Assembly: GCF_012849055.1 (NCBI RefSeq) | Contig: NZ_CP051677.1 | Location: 992,001 to 1,056,000 of the forward strand | DNA: 64,000 nt | From: Spirosoma rhododendri | GTDB lineage: Bacteria > Bacteroidota > Bacteroidia > Cytophagales > Spirosomataceae | Reading direction: 5' to 3' | In this document: positions 17,545 through 25,159 of the stretch, one piece after another | How positions within the stretch are numbered: position 1 is the first letter of the stretch | Layout: every line of letters begins with the position of its first letter | The notes under the pieces: generated by a model | What the model saw: the letters and a program-made list of their open reading frames with translations, nothing else | What the model was told of the DNA's origin: nothing | Database searches by the model: none | Made by a program: the position numbers and the translations under genes

Positions 17545-18341
17545 GTCAGTCAACAGAACCAAAACTACCCGAAGAAAACGTTCCCGAATCGGCCATGCGC
17601 CGAAAAACGCTGATTTCGTTCGGCGTATTTGCGCTGGCTGCTGCCGGTTCGACGGGGTTGTACAAGTACATCGCGGACAGCAAAAACGCGCTGGGGGTTA
17701 AACGCCCGCTGCGGCTGGTGCTGAACGAAAACGAAGCGGTTGCCCGGACCTATTTCAGCAACAATCACCTTGTCCCGACGTTCGACCCGAAACAAGCCGC
17801 CCGACCCGCCCGCGTCAACGGCTACGACGGCATAAAGAAACCCATCCCCGACGATTGGCAGCTTCAGATCGACCGGCCCAACGCCGAGCCGCTTATGCTC
17901 TCGATGGACGCGATCAAAGCCTTGCCGAAGCACGAAATCACCTACGAATTTAAGTGCATTGAGGGTTGGAGTCAGGTACAGAACTGGGCCGGGGCACGGC
18001 TGTCGGATTTCATGGCGGCTTACAAACTCGGCACCCGCAGCGGCAACGCGCCTAACCCCGATCAGCCCGACGACCTGTTTAAACACGTCGGTATGGAAAC
18101 ACCCGACAAAGGCTATTACGTGGGTATCGACATGGCGAGCGCCCTGCACCCACAGACACTGCTGGCCTATGAAAACAACGGTGAGCCGATCAACGCACAG
18201 CACGGTGCCCCCGTCCGCCTGATTATCCCGGTGAAATACGGTGTCAAGAACCTGAAGCGCATCGGCCGGATTTTCTTCGCCGACGAACGCCCCCGCGACT
18301 TCTGGACCGAACGCGGCTATGACTATTATGTAGGACTGTAA
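17541..18341 (+). CDS. molybdopterin-dependent oxidoreductase, sulfite oxidase fold
   Basis: This 266-residue protein has one N-terminal membrane segment (about residues 24-41, ISFGVFALAAAGSTGLY) preceded by a basic RRK stretch, then a molybdopterin-binding domain of the sulfite oxidase/YedY type. The molybdenum-ligand Cys is in YEFKCIEGW (Cys139), followed by GARLSDFM, GYYVGIDMASALHPQTLLAYENNG and HGAPVRLIIPVKYGVKNLKRIG, a classic sequence order for the family. It probably faces the periplasm and uses the cytochrome b encoded just upstream as electron partner. YedY/MsrP repairs methionine sulfoxide and other members oxidise sulfite; the substrate here is not known. The RRK at 20-22 could be a Tat signal, but only partly resembles RRxFLK. 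Confidence 0.9.
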   Translation: MSQSTEPKLPEENVPESAMRRKTLISFGVFALAAAGSTGLYKYIADSKNALGVKRPLRLVLNENEAVARTYFSNNHLVPTFDPKQAARPARVNGYDGIKKPIPDDWQLQIDRPNAEPLMLSMDAIKALPKHEITYEFKCIEGWSQVQNWAGARLSDFMAAYKLGTRSGNAPNPDQPDDLFKHVGMETPDKGYYVGIDMASALHPQTLLAYENNGEPINAQHGAPVRLIIPVKYGVKNLKRIGRIFFADERPRDFWTERGYDYYVGL

Positions 18342-18349
18342 TCCGTTTT

Positions 18350-18398
18350 CAGTTCACGGTATACCATTTTCGGTTGTGCCAGACGGTACCGTAAACTG
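18350..18398. terminator. imperfect stem-loop after molybdoenzyme gene
   Basis: CAGTTCACGGTA at 18350-18361 pairs with TACCGTAAACTG at 18387-18398 with one G-T pair. It lies between the molybdoenzyme stop and the next start and has no T-tract, so a terminator role is only possible. Confidence 0.4.
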
Positions 18399-18420
18399 TA
18401 TACCGAAAACGCGTTCACTT

Positions 18421-19146
18421 ATGCTCACCCTCCTTCTCCTGACAAGCCTGCTGGCAGGCCCAAAAAATCCCGGCAAGCCGATGGCCCGCCCGGTGGTCGT
18501 GCTCGAATTGTTTACGTCGCAGGGCTGCTCAAGTTGCCCGTCGGCCGATCAGACGTTGAAGCAGATTACCGATCAGGCCAACGCGTCGGGGCAAGCGGTT
18601 TACGGGCTGTCGTTCCACGTCGACTACTGGAACCGGCTGGGCTGGCGCGACCCGTTCAGCAGCGCATCCTTTACCAACCGGCAACGGCAGTACGACCGCG
18701 CACTGAACACGCAGACGTACACTCCACAACTCATCATCAACGGGCGACAGGACATAGTCGGCAGTCAAAGCGGCCGGATTCAGCAAAGCATCCGTGCAAT
18801 ACAGCAACAGCCCGCAGCAGCCTTCGTCGGTATCGACGGTAAAGTCACCGACCGCGCCAACGGGCAAATAGCTGTTCAGTACGAACTGGGCAGCGACGGC
18901 CCTTACCGACTCAATGCTGCGCTGGTGCAGAAAGAAGTGCAAACGGTTGTAAAAAACGGCGAAAACGGGGGTCGCACCCTGACGAATACCAACGTCGTGC
19001 GCGATTTCAAAACGCTCGAAAAACCCGGCCGCTCCGGTCAGGTGTTGCTAACGGTACCGCCCGGTCTCCGCACAGAGCAAACGGCCGTGCTACTTTACAT
19101 ACAGCGTACCGACAGCGGGCAGATCGTCGGGGCGGTACGGTTGTAG
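18421..19146 (+). CDS. DUF1223 domain-containing secreted thioredoxin-fold protein
   Basis: This 241-residue protein begins at ATG 18421 with a signal peptide (MLTLLLLTSLLAGPKN). The mature part opens with VVLELFTSQGCSSCPSADQ, the thioredoxin-like CSSC motif typical of DUF1223, and continues with the family signature FHVDYWNRLGWRDPF and TYTPQLIINGRQDIVGS. The C-terminal 90 residues form a beta-rich region. The role is unknown; the two Cys suggest redox activity in the periplasm. The gene is on the same strand as the cytochrome b/molybdoenzyme pair, 80 bases further, after a weak stem-loop. The longer frame from 18376 would begin upstream of the signal peptide and is rejected. Confidence 0.9.
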   Translation: MLTLLLLTSLLAGPKNPGKPMARPVVVLELFTSQGCSSCPSADQTLKQITDQANASGQAVYGLSFHVDYWNRLGWRDPFSSASFTNRQRQYDRALNTQTYTPQLIINGRQDIVGSQSGRIQQSIRAIQQQPAAAFVGIDGKVTDRANGQIAVQYELGSDGPYRLNAALVQKEVQTVVKNGENGGRTLTNTNVVRDFKTLEKPGRSGQVLLTVPPGLRTEQTAVLLYIQRTDSGQIVGAVRL

Positions 19147-19264
19147 AACGAGTGAGATAGTGCTCAGCCGGATTTCTTGCGGAAGTGGGTTTGCTGGAGG
19201 GGGTGACTAAGACAGACATGTTCGATTAGATTTGACTCCTTGTAAGAGGTTGTTTGGGAAAGTG

Positions 19265-19356
19265 TTTTTGTCATCCCGACGACAGGAGGGATCTTCGGTA
19301 AAAACAAGAAAACTGCCTTATACCGAAGATCCCTCCTGTCGTCGGGATGACAAAAA
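19265..19356. repeat. long inverted repeat, family B copy 1
   Basis: Two perfect 36-base arms (19265-19300 and 19321-19356) around a 20-base loop. The arm contains GTCATCCCGACGACAGGAGG and ends in ATCTTCGGTA. It lies between convergent genes and the outer bases give T-runs on both strands, so it could act as a bidirectional terminator. A second, partly decayed copy is at 22656-22761. The rest of 19147-19453 holds nothing I recognise. Confidence 0.88.
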
Positions 19357-19453
19357 ATGCCATTTTGACACGGTTAATGGTTCACCAAACAGCATACAAG
19401 GCGGGTGGCCTCGCGCAACGGCGGACCACCCGTTTTATAAGGAATCAAACCCA

Positions 19454-20620
19454 CTACTGCGGAGCAAAAACGACCCGCATCGTTTCTTTCTTGTTGAACA
19501 GATCGTAACCCGCCATGCCCTGATCGAGCGACATTTTGTGCGTCAGCATGAAGCTTGAGTTAAGCTCTCCTTTTTGCAGGTGTTCCAGCAACCGGGGAAT
19601 GTAGCGCTGCCCGTGTTGCTGACCCATTCGGAAGGTCAGGGCTTTGTTCATGGCCGCCCCCATCGGGATGCTGTCTACCAGGCCGCCGTAAACGCCAATA
19701 ATCGACACGGTGCCGCCTTTCCGACAGGCCATGATGGCTTCCCGCAGCACGATCGGCCGGTCGGACTCCAGCCGGACAAACTGCTTGGTTTTGTCGTAGT
19801 AATAATCCAACCCTTCGCTAACCGCTTCCATGCCCACGCAGTCGATGCATCGGTCGGGGCCACGCCCGCCGGTCATCTCCCGCAACGCTTCCTGAACGTC
19901 GACTTTCGAGAAATCCAGCACTTCGGCTCCGCTGATCTCTTTCGCCATTCGCAACCGATCGGGTTCGCGGTCGATGGCAATCACGCGGGAAGCGCCCAGC
20001 AGAAACGCACTTTGAATGGCCATCTGACCAACTCCTCCGCAACCCCATATAGCCACCACGTTACCCGGCTGGATGTCTGCTAAATCCGCAGCCATAAAGC
20101 CCGTTGGGAGGGCATCCGACGCAAATACGGCGGCCTCGTCGGGCAAGCCTTCGGGAATAACAAAGCAGCCCCGGTCGGCATACGGTACGCGGATGTAATC
20201 GGCATGAGAACCGGCATAGCCGCCAAAGGCGTGCGAGTACCCGAAAATTCCGGCTGGCGAATAACCGTAGGCTTTTTCCGGTATCCAGGCGTGGGGGTTG
20301 GAGTTGTCGCAGAGCGACCATTGCGTACTCTGGCAATATTGACATTCGCCACACCCCAGAATCGAGCACACCACTACGCGGTCGCCTTTTTTCAGATTCT
20401 TCACCTCGGAGCCTATCTCGATCACTTCGCCCATAAACTCGTGGCCGATGATGTCGCCTTCGCGCATCGTTGGCACATAGCCATTGAGCAGGTGCAGGTC
20501 GGAGCCGCAGACTGATGACAGGATGACCCGCAGAATCGCATCTTTGGGGTTGATGATTGTTGGATCGGGAACCCGCTCTGTGCGCAGGTCGCCAACACCG
20601 TTATAACATAGCGCTTTCAT
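19454..20620 (-). CDS. zinc-dependent alcohol dehydrogenase (formaldehyde dehydrogenase-like)
   Basis: This 388-residue medium-chain dehydrogenase has the catalytic zinc ligands in SSVCGSDLHLL (Cys near residue 38) and GHEFMGEV, the structural zinc motif CGECQYC plus a distal Cys, and the NAD-binding GCGGVGQ. The insert around GYSHAFGGYAGSHADYIRVP and the length are typical of the glutathione-independent formaldehyde dehydrogenase-like branch. It oxidises an aldehyde or alcohol with NAD; substrate unknown. The start overlaps the end of the SRPBCC gene by 20 bases, so the two are coupled. A second, different enzyme of the same branch is encoded at 23326-24486, with three genes between, which suggests a shared regulon. 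The gene is followed by the long inverted repeat B. Confidence 0.93.
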   Translation of the reverse strand: MKALCYNGVGDLRTERVPDPTIINPKDAILRVILSSVCGSDLHLLNGYVPTMREGDIIGHEFMGEVIEIGSEVKNLKKGDRVVVCSILGCGECQYCQSTQWSLCDNSNPHAWIPEKAYGYSPAGIFGYSHAFGGYAGSHADYIRVPYADRGCFVIPEGLPDEAAVFASDALPTGFMAADLADIQPGNVVAIWGCGGVGQMAIQSAFLLGASRVIAIDREPDRLRMAKEISGAEVLDFSKVDVQEALREMTGGRGPDRCIDCVGMEAVSEGLDYYYDKTKQFVRLESDRPIVLREAIMACRKGGTVSIIGVYGGLVDSIPMGAAMNKALTFRMGQQHGQRYIPRLLEHLQKGELNSSFMLTHKMSLDQGMAGYDLFNKKETMRVVFAPQ

Positions 20621-21455
20621 GTTTTTCGTCTACTTTGGCCTGTTCAGATATAGGTTTCTTACCGGGTTGTTGCTCGCTTTTCCGACCCGACGGTTGCCCC
20701 TCGATGGTCGTGATTTCGCCGGTTTCCAGCAATTGCTTGAACCGGCGCAAGTCCTGTTTGATCATCTCCTCGAAAGCCGGGTTGAACAGTTTCATGATCG
20801 CACCGCCCAGTTGCCCGGCTGGTGGACGATACTTGATCACCGCGTGCACTTCCGTACCCTGGCCATTGGGCGCATCGACAAAACGGACTTCGCCCGCGTT
20901 GTCAATCCGGGCGTCGGCGACTGATTTCCAGACCAATCGTTCGTTTTTGACCTCCTCCAGAATCTCCGCGTCCCACTCCACCGTTCCCAGTGTTTTCGCA
21001 AGCAAACCATCCGAGAGTTTCGCGACCCAATGCGACCGTTTGTTGTCGAGTTGCTGAACTTCGCTCAGGTGAAACATAAACTGGGGCAGGTTCTCCAGTT
21101 GCCGCCAGTAGGCGTATACCTCTTTGCGAGGTTTGTTAATCGTCAGGCTCTTGGCGATTTCAATCGAATCCATCGCCTTATCGTCAGACTTCGGCTCGGC
21201 CGTATTTCGCCCCAGCGCTTTGTTCATGGGGCAATAGCCCGACGCGCCCCGGTAGACCATAAATCCGCCCAGCGTGGCCAGCAATAGCCCGCCCAACGAA
21301 CCACGCCGTAAGCCGTACGTCGCTAATAGCGCGCCACCAGCCGCCGACCAGATTCGCTCCGTATTATCAACGTTGATTCGACTGGACCCGCTGGTATCTG
21401 GTTCAATCGGTCCCATGCCCAGTAAGCTCGACACGGGCTGTTTTTTGTTTGCCAT
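20601..21455 (-). CDS. SRPBCC family protein with N-terminal membrane segments (DUF2892 type)
   Basis: This 284-residue protein has a short N-terminal part with two hydrophobic stretches (about residues 37-75, SAAGGALLATYGLRRGSLGG then LLLATLGGFMVYRGASGYC), as in DUF2892 proteins, then a cyclase/dehydrase-like START (SRPBCC) domain from about residue 96 (SIEIAKSLTINKPRKEVYAYW through KYRPPAGQLGGAIMKLF). The C-terminal 40 residues are charged and disordered. Such proteins bind hydrophobic ligands; this one would lie at the inner membrane. In Bacteroidota and Proteobacteria it is often found next to a zinc alcohol dehydrogenase, as here, where its stop overlaps the dehydrogenase start. Function of the pair is unknown. 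Confidence 0.88.
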   Translation of the reverse strand: MANKKQPVSSLLGMGPIEPDTSGSSRINVDNTERIWSAAGGALLATYGLRRGSLGGLLLATLGGFMVYRGASGYCPMNKALGRNTAEPKSDDKAMDSIEIAKSLTINKPRKEVYAYWRQLENLPQFMFHLSEVQQLDNKRSHWVAKLSDGLLAKTLGTVEWDAEILEEVKNERLVWKSVADARIDNAGEVRFVDAPNGQGTEVHAVIKYRPPAGQLGGAIMKLFNPAFEEMIKQDLRRFKQLLETGEITTIEGQPSGRKSEQQPGKKPISEQAKVDEKHESAML

Positions 21456-21545
21456 AGTTTTGGGGAGATTAAGGGTTGTTTTCCTGCCTGATTGGTCATT
21501 CCGCTCGCCAGCCTTTTCTAAGTCAGGGCTGAGAAAGGGCCGTTT

Positions 21546-22577
21546 TTAGGTGTCGGGCAGCTTCATTCGGTAAATGGCATACGGGTTGGTCCGTTTGTTT
21601 TCGCCTTCGTTGTAATCGGGTTGCTTGTTGATCTGGGAGCAACTGATATATAAATAGTTATCCGTCGAAATGGAATAACTATCCGGCCAGATCAGCCTTT
21701 CGTCAGCCACCACATCGTCCAGCTTGTACGCAGGCGTTATTCGGACCAGTTTGTAGTTCTGGTAATCGCCCAGATACAGGTTGCCGTTGGTGTCGAAGAT
21801 CATCCCATCCGTGACCGCAAACCGGCCCAAATCTTCCACCGCAGCCGCCCGCTGATCGTCCGGCAAGGCTTCGTTTCGCAGATAGTCCGTTGGAATGCGG
21901 TAGAGTTTATTGTCGGTGAGTGGTTTGTAATACAGCCACTCACCATCCGGCGTCAGGGCAATGCCATCCGATTGAAGGTGTACCGGCTGCCCCTGCTTTT
22001 TAAACTCCTTCCCGTCCACGATCAGGGTAAAGGAAGGGTCGTGTTTCACCGACGGATGGTTGCGCAGTACCTCCCGGATCGTTCCCGTTGACAGGTCAAT
22101 CACCACGATCCCCCCTTCATTGGAGTTCGTCAGATACGCTACCTGTCTACGGGTATCGACCCGCACATCGTTGATGTAGCTTTTGTTGCTCAGTACGCCC
22201 TCAAACCGGTACACGGCTTCGATGCTGTCGGTAGCCAGGTTGAACTTGACCAGCTTAAAACTAGCGTCATACACCTGCTCCATGTTCGGGCAGGCCGGGT
22301 CTACCACCCACAGGTTGTTCTCCGCATCAACATAGACGGCCTGCACACAAACCCATTTGTTCGTTCCGTCGTCCCCTTCCTGCCAGCTGTTCCATGGCTC
22401 GTCTGGATACGGTTTCACCTGGTTATTGGGGAATATTTCGACAACGCTGTACCGATGGGGTCCGGGCCATAGCGGATAACAGCTAAACAAACGCCCGTCT
22501 TTCGCGATCGCCACACCGGTTAACTGGTAGGTATCATCGGAAAAGACTTGTTCCAATTCCTGACTGCTCGTGCTCAT
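21546..22577 (-). CDS. royal jelly/yellow-like beta-propeller protein (dopachrome tautomerase-related)
   Basis: This 343-residue protein has the pattern of major-royal-jelly/yellow family propellers: LTGVAIAKDGRLFSCYP at the start, VQAVYVDAENNLWVVDPACP, YINDVRVDTRRQVAYLTNSN, LQSDGIALTPDGEWLYYKPL, MIFDTNGNLYLGDYQNY and IWPDSYSISTDNYLYISCSQ. These repeats form blades of a six-bladed propeller. Bacterial members are annotated as L-dopachrome tautomerase-related; enzyme activity is not established and SMP-30-like lactonase activity is another option. No signal peptide is present, so it is cytosolic. It lies in the minus-strand group with the two alcohol dehydrogenases, 90 bases upstream of the SRPBCC gene. 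Confidence 0.85.
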   Translation of the reverse strand: MSTSSQELEQVFSDDTYQLTGVAIAKDGRLFSCYPLWPGPHRYSVVEIFPNNQVKPYPDEPWNSWQEGDDGTNKWVCVQAVYVDAENNLWVVDPACPNMEQVYDASFKLVKFNLATDSIEAVYRFEGVLSNKSYINDVRVDTRRQVAYLTNSNEGGIVVIDLSTGTIREVLRNHPSVKHDPSFTLIVDGKEFKKQGQPVHLQSDGIALTPDGEWLYYKPLTDNKLYRIPTDYLRNEALPDDQRAAAVEDLGRFAVTDGMIFDTNGNLYLGDYQNYKLVRITPAYKLDDVVADERLIWPDSYSISTDNYLYISCSQINKQPDYNEGENKRTNPYAIYRMKLPDT

Positions 22578-22655
22578 GCTCGGATCGGTTTACTTGACAG
22601 GGTACCCGTAGAGAGGTTGTTTTCGGGACAACTTTGAGTCATTCAAAGCGGCCTC

Positions 22656-22761
22656 TTTGTCATCCCGACGACAGGAGGGATCTTCGGCAAAAGCAAGCAA
22701 AACCGCCTGTTAACGAGGATCCCTCCTACGTCGGGCCGGGTGGCCGGAGCCATGACAAAAA
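22656..22761. repeat. inverted repeat, family B copy 2 (right arm decayed)
   Basis: The left arm (22656-22687) matches family B copy 1 over 32 bases, including CATCCCGACGACAGGAGG. The right arm (about 22717-22761) keeps GATCCCTCCT and the outer CATGACAAAAAC but has lost or replaced the middle. It sits between the propeller gene and the frameshifted conserved gene. Confidence 0.75.
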
Positions 22762-22769
22762 CGTTCATG

Positions 22770-23314
22770 TTACCCACGCTTGTTTTTCCGCTTCAACAGC
22801 AGGACGCCGGCTGTGATCAATAAAGCCGTGGTCGCGGCCTTGCGCACAAAAGCAGGGCGGTTGTACTTCCATTCCGCTCCCCAGCCCCGCTCAACCCACG
22901 GGTTGGGTAGAATGCCGTGTCTTAAGTCGTCGAGCTTTCCCTCGATGGCGTTGACCCGGTCGGCCAATATGAGCGTCATCCAGTGCGTGGCGGTCGCTTC
23001 GCTGTACTTATAAGCGTAGCGACGGATAGCCCCACTCAGACCCGAAGGCGGTGTTGACGTCCCGAAGACCCGGGTAATGCCCGGCCGCTCCACCGAATGC
23101 AGAATCTCCATGTCGACGCGCTGCTGGGGGCTTTTACATAATTGAGCCGCTCGTGATCCGCCCCGTTCCAATGCTTCATGGGGTAGGTAGGATCATTCTC
23201 CGGATCGGCATCCATGCCCCAGCCGGGAATGTCTTTGGTGCGGGTATCCCGGTTTCGGTCCGCAATTTTGCGGTCCTCAAATTCGTCTATTGTATCTTCT
23301 AATACGGGCTGCAT
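22770..23314 (-). pseudogene. conserved hypothetical protein gene with a frameshift
   Basis: Two frames join into one protein of about 181 residues. The first (from ATG 23314) gives an acidic N-terminus, then TYPMKHWNGADHERLNYVK; the second continues with SPQQRVDMEILHSVERPGIT, a central SGAIRRYAYKYSEATATHW region, LADRVNAIEGKLDDLRHG and, near the C-terminus, one hydrophobic segment (AATTALLITAGVLLL) with a basic tail. The break is at about 23132-23139 in a run of C and A; one extra A restores the frame. The sequence around KYSEATATHW and WGAEWKYNRP looks conserved and I recall similar proteins near alcohol dehydrogenases in Cytophagales, but I cannot give a function. Sequencing error and true decay are both possible. 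Confidence 0.6.
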
Positions 23315-23325
23315 AAGACAAGGGG

Positions 23326-24486
23326 TTAGGCCGCGTTGGCGCGTGGTGGAATGAGTAAGGGTTTAATGATGTGATCCAGCTTACTAGAAAACATGCGGTA
23401 CGCATCCGACACTTCTTCCAGTGGTATCCGGTGCGTAATCATTTCCTTGGGATTGATACGGCCGCTCATGATGTGGTCAATCAGCCTGGGCAGCAGCCGT
23501 TTTACCGAAGCCTGGTTGGCCCGTACGGTAATCCCTTTGTTCATCAGGCTGCCAACGGGTACCAGATTCCAGGGAGGACCGTATACCCCGATGATGGACA
23601 CAATACCGCCTTTTTTGACCGAGTTGATCGCCCAGTGCAGGGCCGTGGCATCGCCGGCTTGCAAAAGCAGTCCTTTACCGGTGATGGTTTGCTGCGCACT
23701 CCCGGTACCATCGCAGCCTACCGCATCGATACATACGTCGGCCCCAAAGTAGTCGGTGGCTTTTTTCAGGAACAACACCGGATCTTTCATGTCCCGGAAG
23801 TTGTAAGCCTCGGCAAAGGCAAACTTGCGGGCAAACTCCAGGCGGTAATCGACGTGGTCGACTACGATGACGCGGGTAGCCCCGAAAAACCAGGCAAAGC
23901 GGGCCGCCATCAGCCCCACCGGTCCGGCGCCAAACACTACCACGGTGTCGCCTTTCTGGATGCCCCCCTGCTCAGCAGCCTGGTAGCCCGTAGGCACTAC
24001 GTCCGTCAGCAGGACGGCGTTTTCCAGGTCCATTTCCTTGGGGATTACGGTGGGGCTCACATCGGCGTAGGGTACCCGAACGTATTCGGCCTGTCCGCCA
24101 TCGTAGCCCCCACCCGTGTGTGCATAGCCAAAAAAGCCGCCGACGGCCGTGGCTTCCGGGTTAGACTCGTTGCAGTTGCCGTAGAGTTCCTGCTTGCAGT
24201 GCGGGCAAGTGCCGCAGGCAACGTTGAACGGCACCAGCACGTGGTCGCCCACTTTGAGCTTTTGCACGCCCGAGCCGATGGCTTCGACGACGCCGGTAAA
24301 CTCATGGCCAAAGGTCATACCCACCCGGGTATCGGGCACACGACCGTGGTACAGGTGCAGGTCGGAGCCGCAAATCAGGGATCGGGTAACCCGGACAATG
24401 GCATCGTAAGGATGCTTGATCTCGGGTTCAGGCTTATCCCGGTCTAGCCGGATTTGCCGAGGCCCGCGAAAATTCATGGCTAACAT
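23326..24486 (-). CDS. zinc-dependent alcohol dehydrogenase, second copy type
   Basis: This 386-residue medium-chain dehydrogenase shows the catalytic zinc ligands in CGSDLHLYHG and GHEFTGVVEA, the structural zinc motif CGTCPHCKQELYGNC, and the cofactor-binding GAGPVGLMAARFAW. It shares length, the TGGGYDGGQAEYVRVPYADV region and overall order with the 19454-20620 protein, but sequence identity is clearly partial, so it is a diverged paralogue and not a recent copy. It oxidises an unknown alcohol or aldehyde with NAD(P). The start codon could be 24486 or the ATG at 24477. It is the most upstream gene of the minus-strand group, so the promoter should lie in 24487-24600. Confidence 0.92.
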   Translation of the reverse strand: MLAMNFRGPRQIRLDRDKPEPEIKHPYDAIVRVTRSLICGSDLHLYHGRVPDTRVGMTFGHEFTGVVEAIGSGVQKLKVGDHVLVPFNVACGTCPHCKQELYGNCNESNPEATAVGGFFGYAHTGGGYDGGQAEYVRVPYADVSPTVIPKEMDLENAVLLTDVVPTGYQAAEQGGIQKGDTVVVFGAGPVGLMAARFAWFFGATRVIVVDHVDYRLEFARKFAFAEAYNFRDMKDPVLFLKKATDYFGADVCIDAVGCDGTGSAQQTITGKGLLLQAGDATALHWAINSVKKGGIVSIIGVYGPPWNLVPVGSLMNKGITVRANQASVKRLLPRLIDHIMSGRINPKEMITHRIPLEEVSDAYRMFSSKLDHIIKPLLIPPRANAA

Positions 24487-25085
24487 AGTAAGCTGGGGTT
24501 AGGGATGATGAAACGAATCGACTGAAGTCATCAAGCTGCCATGCCGCGCTAACGAGGACATGTCTAGACACCTACCGGAAGCGTAGGCTGCAAAGGCGCA
24601 GATTCCACCGAGACTTATTTTCGTCACAGGTACCCACGCCCCCGCTCGTGGAGCGAAGCGTTTGGGTTTTCAGAAGGGCCTATCGTGTGGTTCGGGCAAG
24701 CCAGTCAACACGGAATGATTCGTTTTCCCTTCAGGCTGAGCAACATCAGTTCACCGTAGGCTTGTCTGGCAGACCGGTCGTACGGGTCGCAAACAAGTCC
24801 ATTTGCCTGTTACAGCAGAGTGGTTATTCCGCTGTAGGCCGTGCGCGGTTGTTCTGATAGCATCGGCTACCAGCATCGTTCAGATTGTACCAGCAAGTCG
24901 TTTATGGATTTGCTTAGCGAGCGACTCCATCGCCTGTGTCAAGCCGTCGATTTACCCCTAGAAGACTCTTTTACCAGTCAGGTAGTCAGAAATCCGAAAG
25001 AAAAATGAGGTTTTGGACCTGCCCGCTTTTGGGAGTGATGCGGGCGATTGACCAGCCGCTTTATGGCTTAAACGGGTATTTGCGT
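24487..25085. other. intergenic region without recognised gene
   Basis: About 600 bases between the alcohol dehydrogenase start and the hairpin after the rhamnosidase gene. Short frames exist, for example 34 codons from ATG 24904, but none looks like a conserved protein. No RNA gene is recognised. The upstream control region of the dehydrogenase group must lie at its left end. Confidence 0.5.
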
Positions 25086-25148
25086 AATCCAAAAGCACAA
25101 TCGAAAGCCCCGTTTACTAAACGGGGCTTTCGATTGTGCTTTTGGATT
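25086..25148. terminator. perfect 30-base stem with 3-base loop
   Basis: Arms 25086-25115 and 25119-25148 are exact reverse complements with only ACT between them. The core GAAAGCCCCGTTT / AAACGGGGCTTTC resembles a terminator, and the arm is extended by AATCCAAAAGCACAATC. It lies 12 bases after the rhamnosidase stop and may end its transcript. The stem is far longer than needed for that. Confidence 0.7.
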
Positions 25149-25159
25149 TGAATGCACTC

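Noticed and set aside
23371..24447. 358-codon plus-strand frame opposite the alcohol dehydrogenase
   Set aside because: Antisense of a complete zinc dehydrogenase with all ligands; no protein-like pattern.
24904..25008. 34-codon frame in the gap before the rhamnosidase hairpin
   Set aside because: Too short, no recognisable motif and no promoter or neighbour support.
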